Shown one piece after another: positions 1-10,578 of a stretch of DNA of 64,000 nt. The DNA lies in the NCBI RefSeq assembly GCF_022539665.2, contig NC_081336.1, forward strand, positions 8,966,778 through 9,030,777. Reading direction: 5' to 3'. The translations under genes were made by a program, and so were the position numbers. How positions within the stretch are numbered: position 1 is the first letter of the stretch; the number at the start of each line of letters is the position of its first letter. Below the pieces are notes generated by a model that made no database searches, was not told the DNA's origin, and was given only the letters and a program-made list of their open reading frames with translations. Source of the stretch: Daphnia carinata. Lineage: Eukaryota; Arthropoda; Branchiopoda; Diplostraca; Daphniidae.

Positions 1-1902
1 TCCATTCCGAATCGGAATAAACAGGTAAAGCGGGGAATGGAAGAGCACGTAATCGATTCATGTAATGCGAAAACCTTTGCTATTTTGCGAGAAAATAAAA
101 ATGTTTCGCCAAAATGAAAGAATGATTTCCATTTGCTATACAGTTTTTGAAACAAATTGGCATTCTAACGACCAAAGGGAAAGAAAGAAGAAACAATAAT
201 ATTTAGAAAAAGGCATAGCAAAAGAGTGGATATGTTAAAAGCGTGTGGCCGCCAAAACAAACAGGTAAAGATAAGCGGATAGTATACGATATTTTGTTGT
301 TAAGCGGTCGGTAAACTGATAACCAATCTATAATTTACGTGCAGGGTTGCATTCCCTTCAGTATTGTTGAACAACATCCTCGAAAAGGGAATATATCCGA
401 TTGCAGAGGAAGTAAAGGTAAAATTTGACTGGAATTTGAAAAATTTGATTGGACGAAATCATAAAACTCATGGACAAGGCAGTTCTTGCCCAGAGTTAAT
501 GAATCGAAAATACAACGCCCCTCCCGGCCCTCTTTCACTTTGCGAATTTCCATTTGTAAGTTATCCACATCTTATTTGTTGTGTAGTTTCATGCACGCAA
601 ATTTCGCGTAACCCCAATAAACGCGGACGTCACGAAGTTTGTGTAAAACACGCAGAATATGAGACGACGCAATTGCAATTGCTCACAAAGTGAATCTATA
701 AATATTGAAATGTAACTGAAATTGCGTTTACCTTGTCTCCTTTAGGTGAATTTGTTGAATATTGGCGCCAATACCAGTTCCCAAATATGTCCTTGCTGGC
801 CGTAAAATGTTTGATCTCCACATTATGTACATTGAATGACATGGCCATAGAAAAGATACAAACAGATATTCAAGTTAGTATTCAATTGCAGTTTAGTTTC
901 AAAGTGTCTTGAAGAATTCAAACCTTCGTTGTCGAACGATGAAGGTGTCCGCACATATATGCTGTAGCTCTTCAGATTCTGACGGCGCGAATGGTTCCGT
1001 CGCATAGTCCAGGGCATCGGAAATTAATCACGATGATCGGGGAAATTGACTGTCTCGGTTCTTCCCTAGTTGCGTTGCTAATCTCCCAAACGTTAGACTT
1101 TAGCCGAACTAGAAAACGTAACTCCAATTGAACTGAAACATCTAAAAGACGAAAGGTATAATAGCACACGCTATACAGATAAGCAATAATTACCGCAGAT
1201 GATTGTACTTTGCCCTCTTGTATTGGTGGGTAAAAGTCACATTTTTCTGCCTATGTTCGTCACGCAAATCCCTTTCTGTATTTAGAAAGCGTAAAAATCC
1301 ACAGCAGTTGCCTTCGTGATCAAATTGTTAGTACAGAAATCTGATAAACGTTAACTAAAGCAATCAAACCACTGATTCGGCATCACAGCTGCTAATTGTC
1401 CACCAGAGGGACTGGTATTGAAGGGAACCATTCGAGAGCCACTGGTCGTCTGCTTTTATTAAACACAACAAGAAATGGATGCAGGATAAACGCACTTTGG
1501 CTGTTTTAGTGATGTATTTAACATACCTGTTGATAATACCAAGTCGATTCTTAGCCTGTGATGTACCTCACTGACGAAAAGGAGCCTGAAGAAGTACACA
1601 ACGAAAAACAATAATAAATAAATAAGTAACAAAAATTAAAGATCTTTCATTTACAGTAAAGAGCCAAGGGCAACAGTTACAGACCATACTTCATCACTGG
1701 CTATGTAAAACACGATTTATTGATAAACGTAGGAAATTGATTTTACAGCTGATAGTGATTATCTTACTCGTCGTTCAAGATTAGGTGATATCAACTAACG
1801 GCGTTGGCCACTTGCTAGCTTGGACTAAAAGTACGCAACCGCTTCAGCGCCGTTCGGAAACTTAAACATTCCACAACTTTCTGTTTAACGTATTTGAAAA
1901 AT
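1..1902. other. 5' flanking DNA of first kinase-ankyrin gene
   Basis: No supportable coding gene is seen here; the open frames at 335-693 and 823-1169 resemble nothing I recognise. The part from about 940 to 1340 is a diverged copy of the block at about 19225-19620 and, reversed, about 37380-37770. Those blocks also lie upstream of kinase-ankyrin genes, so this is a duplicated promoter-side segment. The section 1390-1450 also resembles about 13410-13480. Confidence 0.6.
1788..1810 (+). promoter_or_regulatory. conserved element upstream of kinase-ankyrin gene
   Basis: The sequence ATATCAACTAACGGCGTTGG is nearly identical to 20019-20041 and, reversed, to about 36959-36981. It is recognisable at 8939-8966. 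In each case it lies upstream of the first exon of a kinase-ankyrin gene; here it is about 95 nt before the ATG. A core promoter or operator role is inferred from conservation and position only. It could simply be unmutated duplicated DNA. Confidence 0.35.
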
Positions 1903-3904
1903 ATGGAAGAGAAGAAAATCACGTTCGACCGCAGTGCTCTTTTAGGACAAACTCTTTTTAGCTCCGTTTATAAAGGGGAATTTAATGGCTGCCCAGTCGC
2001 AGTAAAAAGAGTTCTCCTGCACCAATCCAATGGAAACGAAGAAAAATTTATGCTCAAGTTAGATCACCGAAATATCGTACAACTTTTCCATTGCGAAAGT
2101 GACGACGACTTTAGGAAACTATTTATTTTTAATACCCAAAAGCAAAACGTACGGCATAACGCAGTTTGTCTCTTTCTTACGGTATTACAGGTATTATGCA
2201 ATGGAAATGTGTGACGCCACTTTGGATCAGCTGTTTCTGGATCCGGATAATCCCAAAAAATACAAAGGACGTATCCCACCTTTCATTGACATTTTCCAAC
2301 AGCTAGCTACTGGCCTGGCATACATTCATTCAAAGCAATTAACTCATCGCGACATTAAACCGAATAACGTTCTAATTAAGCGACGTCCTGGCCAAGATGA
2401 AGAGGCAATAATCAAATGGGCTGATTTTGGATTGTCCAAAAAGGTTACCGAACGGGGATCATACACTTTGACTACAATAAAGGGAACCGAAAACTGGTAC
2501 GCCCCGGAGGTGTTAAACTTATTCTTGAACAAAAATAAAAAAAAAGAGGATAAAGAGGCAGAAAAGAAAAGAGGCACCGTCAAAAGCGATGTGTTTGTCC
2601 TAGGCCTCGTTTTCGGTTACATTTTCTTGGAGGGAGAACATCTATACGGTTCGAAGGAAGAAATTCACGAAAACATAATTAGAAAAGATCCGGTGAATAT
2701 GAAGAGTAATCCCAAGTTACTTCCATTCTATTTTACTCTTCTATTGATGAACACTTTCACTTAATTCTAGAAATTGATAGCGAGCTGCGAAAGTATTATG
2801 AGGATGACTTACTAACGAAAATGTTGGAACACGATCCAGAAAAAAGAATGAATTCGACAGAAGTCGTCAATCAACTGGCATCCATTAAGAATAAAGTAAT
2901 ATTTTTTGTAAGTGAGGAATTAACAAAGTAAACAATTGTGAATTTCACCAATTTAGTTGACTGAAAAAGAAACAAAATTTCGACAACTTTTTGCTGGTTA
3001 CACTTCGGCTGATCTAGTTGGAAGAATCAACGACTTAATTCGCCTTAGAATCGATGTGAATGCAAAGGGCAAATATGGTGAGAATATGCTCCATTATTTG
3101 TGTGAATGGAATTCAAGCCCAAATTTAATTGACGCCATTCAGCTCTTAATCCAACTGGGAATCGATGTGAATGCAAAGGACAAAAGGGGAAAGAATGTGC
3201 TCCATTATTTGTGTAAATCAAGTTCAAGCCCAAATTTAATTAAAGCCATTCAACTCTTAATCCAACTGGGAATTGATGTGAATGCAAAAGACTCTGTTTG
3301 GGAACGGAATGCGCTCCATTATTTGTGTAGACGGAATTCAAGCCTAAATTTAATGGACGCCATTCAACTCTTAATCCAACTAGGAATTGATGTGAATGCA
3401 CGGGACAAATTGGAAATGACTGCGCTCCATTATTTGTGTGGATCACATTCAAGCCCACATTTAATTGACGCCATTCAACTCTTAATCCCACTGGGAATTG
3501 ATGTGAATGTAAAGGACGATCGTGGATGGAATGCGCTCCATTATTTGTGTAGAGAGAATTCAAGCCCAAATTTAACTGACGCCATTCAACTATTAAACCA
3601 ACTGGGAATTGATGTGAATGCAAAGGACGATGATGGAATGAATGCGCTCCATCATTTGTCTGAATCAAATTCAAGCCCAAATTTAATTGACGCCATTCAA
3701 CTTTTAATAGAACTGGGAATTGATGTGAATGCAAAGGACAATGATGGAAGGAATGCGCTCCATTATTTGCGCAAACCAAGTCCATGGTCAAATTTAAATG
3801 ACACTCAACCAGCCATTCAACTCTTAATCCAACTGGAAATTGATGTGAATCCAACGGACAATTTTGAAAACGATGCTCGAACTTATGTACGCTATGAAGA
3901 TTAG
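1903..3904 (+). CDS. IRE1-like protein kinase with seven ankyrin-type repeats
   Basis: Four exons: 1903-2114, 2191-2705, 2771-2895 and 2957-3904. They sum to 1800 nt, giving 599 residues. The kinase has an invariant Lys (VAVKRV, K35), HRD at 123-125, catalytic Asn 130 and DFG at 149-151, followed by an APE motif and an SDVF segment typical of IRE1-like C-lobes. The glycine loop is degenerate (GQTLFSSV). Exon 4 encodes seven ankyrin-type units of about 37 residues with an ALHYLC core and an IDVNAKD end. No IRE1 RNase (KEN) sequence is present. I chose the ATG at 1903 because it starts the conserved kinase N-terminus. Two oddities: intron 1 begins with GA, not GT, where paralogues have GT, and the C-terminal cap is cut short by a frameshift near 3895. 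Likely a cytosolic kinase or pseudokinase; its substrate is unknown. Confidence 0.75.
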
Positions 3905-6441
3905 CAACAAGGGAAAAATCGGGAAAAAAAGCCGACGCAATATTTCGTGATTGAATCATAACTCGTTCCTAGGCGATGCAATGCACTTTAACGACGGAAA
4001 ATTAAAACATGGCGACTATCGCACACTCGGAATTCTTTTGTCATTTACCCCTAGAAAAATCAAATTTCCCGCTTTCTTGACTGTATTGCACAGGCCGACG
4101 GACTTTCAAAAATAAAAAAAATGATTACATCGCCGTAGTGTTGTCAATTGATTATCCCTTTAGCCATGTTGATTGCGATTCATTCGACAATTTATAAATT
4201 CTATGTGGGCAAACGACTTTAAAATAAGAGAAAGTATCAAAGGATACAGATTTAGCAAATTGAAAAAGTTGTAGTTCACATCAACAACACAGCCATTTAA
4301 TAATAAGATTAGTTAAATCCTCCTACTATATATTATACTATCCTGTCCATTTGTTTTTAGCCAAATCATCTGCTTGTATACAATTGATTTTACCATTTTT
4401 TAAACGAGTAGACATCTACCACAAAAAGGCCACTTTTTCTGGTGACTTTCAAAAGTTTGGGAAAATAAAATGTGAAAAATCAATCAAATGAAGTTGGCAA
4501 GAAAGAGTGATTGTTCTTCAAACGATTCTGCCAAGCCAGCTGTTTCCCCATTTCTGACAAAAACGCAGGCCACTTGCATTGTTCGTCAGTTCGAGCAATG
4601 CAATGTCAATGATACCCCTCACTATTGCGCCATCGAAGCAGAAATGGCGAAACATGGCCTAAAAAAAAGGACTGGAAGGCAAGGCCAGCCATAGATGGGT
4701 GGAAAAATACAGTATCAGTGCATTCTCACACTGCATCATTTTCAAGGATCTCTCGCAAATCAATGAAAGAAAAAAAGAAACGGTTACAATTTGAAAAAAA
4801 TCACAGCCAAATAACTGGGAGAGGTTGAGATTTTAGGCCCTTCTAAGATGGCATTGTACGATGGCACAAGCCAAACGAAAGCAAAAAAGTTATGTTAAAA
4901 CTAACCTGTAGAAAGAGCAGACAACTTTCTTCGTTGTGAATTGCATCCAAACGCAGCACAGCCATCGATGAACTATCTTGTTTACACTGGGCGATTGGGT
5001 CGTGGTTGCTGCTTTCCCGTCGAGGGCACCAATTCTCAATCCGCTGACCGTCTCAATAGCCAGTCCACACATTGTTCAGCAGCACTTCATCCAGGGTGTC
5101 CATTGCCTCAAGTTACACTTAATACATAATCTAATTTGAACACTTAATTGTTTGTCAGCCAATTGTGACTGAAATTTTTTGTTTTCAACACTGAAACCCT
5201 TACAATACGGAAACAGGAAGTGATACGAGTAGAAAGCGACACGTAACACATCCTTTGTGGATGTCAGTTAAAATGGCAATGATGAAACCGATCAGTTGGT
5301 GGGCGCAATTTGGCGCTTTTCTTACCCCAACGCCAGCTCCTTGACAGCATTGCCAACACACGCTATGAACCAAATAAAACAATTAATCGGAAAAAGATGG
5401 CGATGGAAATATGAAATGTTGCATTGAATTTCATATTGGGAAATGAATTTGAATTTAGAATTTCGAATGATTAAGAAAATCTTATGATCAGTTAACTATT
5501 TGGCATCAACCATCAAAACGTTTCGTCTTAGCTGTGAAAACTGTCGATGATAGTCGACCTGAAGGTGGATCACGTACTATCATTTTTCATCTATACACTA
5601 CCAACTAAGCATACAATACTATAATTACTAAAGAAGTCATGAAATTTATGCAACGGTTTAAGTAAAGTCTTGTGGTATCTTACACAAAGGACTGCAGAAT
5701 CCGAATGCAACTCCCAGTGACACTCAATAAATCATGGCAAAATCAAAGCCGAGATGTGGACTAGGATGTGGTGGTACGCGTTGATAACAGCCTGAAGACC
5801 CATTCTTGCTCGTAATTAGACCTGACAAGTTGTTAACAACACACACAACGTGATTAATCTTCCCTATAGCAAATAAAGTAATCTACGATTTTAAAAGTCG
5901 ATCACAAACTAGAGATGACGTAACAGCTACTTCACCTGTATTAACCAATCCAGTCCTACGTACATGATTAGTCCTGTACTGATATATTGACACAAGTGTG
6001 TTGACTAGCATCCAAGTGCTGATAAATTTTGAACCCGCCAAAGTTATCTGTCCAATACAAAAGGAATTACGTTAATAAGGCACATGCGTACAACAAACAC
6101 GTAAGATCCACTTTCTTCCATCTCCTTACCTAGAAATCAACAGTTTACCAGCAAATGTTTGACACGTTGAAGTTGTGTCATAAAGCGGTGATGCAGCCGT
6201 CGAGGAGAAATCAGTAAACGTCCTAGGCGATGCAATAGCTGGTTACTTGTGTTCCACGTTCGTTTTCCTGTTGTGTGCTTTTAAATTGCTTTCAACCAAT
6301 GGATTACCTCGAACAAACAGCAACAACAATTAACTGGCAATCATGTAAGAAAGTTTGTTCTTTCCATTTCACCTAGAATACAAAAAATAAAAACATTTTA
6401 TTAATTATTTTGTAAAGAATGAATTTATTTCACTTTTGGAG
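3905..6441. repeat. intergenic DNA with duplicated 3'-flank block
   Basis: No gene is supported. The part 3970-4200 is shared with about 10590-10760, 21950-22160 and, reversed, 35020-35280, so it is the duplicated 3' flank of the kinase-ankyrin genes. The part 4340-5140 is shared with 22290-22640 and, reversed, with about 34010-34720. Small frames at 4488-4828 fall inside that repeat and are not conserved as reading frames. From 5140 to 6440 I see nothing identifiable. Confidence 0.5.
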
Positions 6442-6855
6442 AATAAAATATTGCAACTGGAAAACAGAGACAAACGATTAGAGGCTCTGGAGTTAAAGGT
6501 TCAACAACACGTAAGCATCTCAATTGATTTCTTACATAAATAAAACTGAATTAGTAATGTGTTACATTACTATTCCCATCAGGCTGAAGTTCGAGAAGCT
6601 TTGACATCCAAAGTTATTGAACTGGAGGCCAAAGTACAGCAACAACAACAGCTGTTAGAAGTGCTGCATAAAATATTGCAACTGAAAAACAGAGACAAAC
6701 GATTGGAGGCTCTGGAGTTTAAGGTTCAACAACATGTAAGCATCACAATTGATTGGTTGCATAAATAAAGCTGAATTACTATTGTGTTACATTATTTCTA
6801 TCAGGCTGAAATTCGAGAAGCTTTGATATACAAAGTTATTGGGACAAATTCATGA
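6442..6855 (+). pseudogene. duplicated coiled-coil exons of a secreted-stalk type gene
   Basis: Three exon-like pieces have GT-AG borders: 6442-6510, 6583-6735 and 6805-6855. The first two end in the same heptad-rich segment (NRDKRLEALE, then KVQQH) followed by GTAAGCATC. The second and third both begin AEVREAL or AEIREAL after an AG acceptor, so about 240 bp has been tandemly duplicated. The third piece runs into a TGA. The heptads resemble the stalk of the C1q-like genes at 40668-41525 and 46566-47487. No start exon or C-terminal domain is seen, so this is probably a remnant. Confidence 0.5.
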
Positions 6856-6859
6856 AGGC

Positions 6860-8930
6860 TGCTCGATGCCATGAAATGTCCACGCAACCACCCGTTTAAA
6901 AAACCTGAATCGATACGTGGAAAATACAACGACTATTCATTAAAATAGCAATAAAAACATGGCATTAATAAGAGCTCAGTATCCTGATTGACATCATAGC
7001 CCCATGGGCTGACAGTCATTTGCTTAAAACATCACAGCTCAAAAATTATTTATGCCACAGATTACCTGAGCCATGCCCTGAATGGAACCTTAAAAATGGA
7101 AGCAGGTAAATGGAAAGCGCCATTAACCCATGCCCGTCCTATAAAAAAAAATAAAACAATTACACAAACTAGAAGACACAGCTCGCACAGTTATGAAACA
7201 GAAACACCAATGAGGGTTATTTATACCAGTTTCACAGCAGAGCCGTAGAAAGAGTGCATCATAGAAATAAATCACCTAAAGATGTAGCATGGAAGCAGCT
7301 AACAAAACTGCCACACATAAATTTCCTGATTCAGCAACTACGGAACACCCAAGGATTCCACACAAGACCATGTGTAAGCACACATAAGCCTTAAAAAAAC
7401 AAAGTATGAAATTAAGCTAATGGCCACATATTTTAAATATAAAAGATTGGCTTTACCACTCATGAAGTCTGGATCACGAACTCGTACACAATCGGGAACT
7501 GCATCACATCTATAATTAATTACATATATGAACATTTTACACAGAGTTTACAAATTGTTATTTCTAACTTGAAAATGAAACCATTATAAAACTTTTAAAC
7601 CTGTAAACAGGATCAGGAACAAACTATCCACGTCTTTCAAATAAGCACCATCGACATTCAGCATGTGTAAAACGGTGGTCAGACGGCTTTAAATACTTTT
7701 TTTGTTACCCCTTCTCCTTTTCTTTTCATGTAAATTAGACGTTGCCTAATTGCTTCAAAAGTTACAAAAAAACGGAAAATTAACTTAAAAATACTTCTTT
7801 TAAAGAATTTATAAAGCTCTTTGAAAACCTCGTATTTTTGAAAGAAAATAGAAAAAAAATATGTACTATTTCTCTAAGTATTTACATGATTCTGATGGCT
7901 TTGATGTCAAATGTTTCATTGGCTGTAATGCTGTTGTTCGAAAGTACACGACAATGAGTTGTCAATCTGCTATTCATGCTTCATCAGCTCTTCCTAAATG
8001 TTTTCTTTGGTGAATGAAATGGAAGCCTTTCCTGTTGTGACTTACTTCAATATAATGGTAGATCTTGTACGTACATCAAATGACTTAATCCCAATCCAAG
8101 TCACAGACAACTGCAAATATTGACAACAGAAATGAATGAGCTACAAACTTTGTGAATTACATGGGATTTGCTGAGCCAGAAAGCAATCATATTTACTGTA
8201 TTTTTCTTTAAGCTGATTTCAGCACACAAGATTCATCTTCCGGTGTTCCAATGGATGTACGTACTGGATGAAGGTCTCATCTACACCCTAGGATGAAAAA
8301 TTGAAACAACACAGAAATTATTTAATAGAGAAATTTGTCTTTGGTGTTTTGATGGAAAGGAAGTGTTGCCCATTTTAGTTTTTTCTATCAATAAAACCCA
8401 TCTACGTTACGTCACGATTAATGCAGTTCCTTTCGTCGAAAATCGACTAACTGAATTAGTTGAATGTTCGATCGTGAATTTAAAACAGGGACCGTCTCCT
8501 GCTGAGAAGGAGAAGCAAAAAAAAAACAACAACAACAAAAAAAACGTAACAAGCGAAATGGGGGTTGGTGGAGCCACGTAGTGATCGATACGGATAGTGG
8601 AACATTTCCAGTGATGAATACATGAAGATAAACACATTGTTTCCATGGTAATACAGAGATAATGAATACATCTATAACCAAAATGGCAACCTACTTCATA
8701 TCCAAAAATCCTCAAATGGAAAATTATAACGAAAAAAATATATATATTTAAAAGCAAGGAAAGGATGATAGAAATTTTAAATTTCTAATATAGAGTCAAT
8801 GGTGGGAAACGGAGTGCCATACTTGTTCAGGATCGAAAAGTCCATCATTATTTTCCGTTGTTCTCGAATTTTTGTGCAAGAGACTCATTATTTCACAACT
8901 GATAAGTCTGGCCAGCTGATAACACAGTAT
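6860..8930. other. gene-poor AT-rich stretch
   Basis: I see no supportable gene, RNA gene or mobile element. An A-rich microsatellite (AAC/AAAAC) occurs at about 8517-8548 and produces spurious long frames on the opposite strand. From about 8870 onward the sequence becomes a diverged copy of the kinase-ankyrin 5' flank. Confidence 0.4.
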
Positions 8931-9051
8931 TGCGTGGCGTTACCAACTACGTAAAGGCGTTGGTCATTGAAGTGGGTCTGAAAAGGAAGCCATTGCCACA
9001 AAGTCATTCGAAAACTGTACAGTTATTCAGTATTTGGTGAATATCGAAAAT

Positions 9052-9888
9052 ATGGCGGATGATTTAGCTCAAATGTTTGAACGATATTTACGATTACCTG
9101 ACGTTAAAGCGAAAAGAGTGAAAAGAGTTGTTCGAGCACATCGTGTCGACAAAAAAAAAGAATTAAAAAAAGCTTTGCTAAAGTTCTATCCGCGAATCAT
9201 CGACAAACTTGTTCGCTGTGAAAGTGACCAGGACTATATGTAGGATATATCTTATTATTTTAAATCGTAATACAATATCAACAATGATTTTATTTTGTTT
9301 AGTTCTCTTTTTACAAGGTACTTTGGATCGGACTCATATTGGGCCACTTCAGGTTGGTGGCGCTTGAAGCTTGCCCGAATAGATTTCGATTATTCCCGAA
9401 AATACAAGAGACGCATGCCACATCAGATAAATGGTTTGCTTCAATTAGCTTCTGGTCTCGAATACATCCATTCAAATAATTTAGCTCATGGAGACATCAA
9501 ACCAGAAAATGTCCTGATAGCAAAAATAAGTTTTTTGTTCCAACCACCCCTTCTCTCCTCTACTATAACGATATTGTTTAATGATTAAAAGAGTTGATTG
9601 CTTTATTTAGAAACGGATGGCAATTTACGCGATTTTTACGTGAATTACCTATTGGAAAACATGTTGGACAAAGTTTTCATTCAATTACACCCGATCATGG
9701 TATAATGAATTTAAAGCAATTCGAACAATCACATGCACATGTCAATTTATTTGATTTAGCTCACTAGGAAAGAAAAAAATTGCTTGAATTGTGTGGGCGT
9801 GATTCGCCATTGGATCTAACGGGAAAACTCAAAAAATATATTCAGTTCGGAATTAACGTGAACGCAAAGGACGCAAAGGAGTCCTAGG
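9052..9888 (+). CDS. shortened kinase-ankyrin gene lacking the activation segment
   Basis: A four-exon model with canonical introns stays open: 9052-9239, 9318-9529, 9611-9699 and 9760-9888, giving 618 nt and 205 residues. Exon 1 (MADDLAQMFERY) corresponds to the N-lobe but has no glycine loop. Exon 2 reaches the catalytic loop, which reads HGDIKPEN rather than HRD, and then stops. The DFG, APE and most C-lobe sequence are missing. Exon 3 matches the C-lobe end (GNLRDFY, then NMLD). Exon 4 gives the ankyrin lead-in up to INVNAKD and then hits a TAG inside unrelated-frame kinase DNA at the junction near 9875. If expressed it would be an inactive miniature; more likely it is a decaying copy whose splice sites survive. 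Confidence 0.4.
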
Positions 9889-10578
9889 CCTCGTCTTCGG
9901 TTACATTTTCTTGAAGGGTGAACATCTATTCGGTTCAAAAGAAGAAATTCACGATAACGTAATTAGAAAAGATCCGGTGAATCTGAAGAGTAATCCCAAT
10001 TTTACTACCATACTATTTAACTCTTATATTTATGAACACTTGGTTGCTTAATTCTAGAAATTGATGGCGAATTGTTCAAATATTATGAGGATGGTTTACT
10101 ACGGAAAATGTTGGAATACGATCCGCGGAAAAGAATCGATTCGGATGAAGTCGTCGAACAACTGGAATCCATTAAGAATAAAGTAATATTATTTTTTTTG
10201 TAAGTAAGGAAGTAGCAACCTAGACAATCGCAAATTTCTCCAATATAGTTGAGTGAAAAAGAAGAAGAATTTCGCCAGCTTTGTGCTGAGGACTCATCGC
10301 CTGATCTACTTGGAAGAATCAACGACTTCATTCACCTTGGAATCGATGTGAATGCAATGGACAAAAACGGACGGAATGCGCTCCATCATTTGTGTGCAGA
10401 AAATTCAAGCCCAAATTTAATTGACGCCATTCAACTCTTAATCCAACTGGGAATTGATGTGATATCCAATCGTCACGATGCACGAACTTTTTTAGCCTAT
10501 AACTATAAGATTAGTAACAAGAACGAAATCCTAAAACTACTCGACGAAGCACTTGTTAAAATCAAAACTCGTTTTTAG
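9881..10578 (+). pseudogene. 5'-truncated kinase-ankyrin gene
   Basis: The homology starts abruptly at 9881 in the middle of the kinase C-lobe ([18 protein letters not shown]). It continues with proper splice sites: exon to 9989, then 10058-10182, then 10249-10578. The last exon encodes the lead-in LSEKEEEFRQL, one 37-residue ankyrin unit and a complete C-terminal cap (ISNKNEILKLLDEAL). The N-lobe and catalytic core are absent, and the 5' side is joined directly to the ankyrin exon of the neighbouring copy. No start codon belongs to it. Confidence 0.7.

Noticed and set aside
1903-3904. KEN-type RNase domain after the kinase, as expected for a true IRE1
   Set aside because: The only coding exon after the C-lobe is the ankyrin array; no other downstream coding exon was found in any copy.
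3240-3959. 239-codon minus-strand frame opposite the ankyrin exon
   Set aside because: It exists because the ankyrin DNA is repetitive and its antisense lacks stops; it has the same period and no domain of its own. The same holds for 59931-60470.
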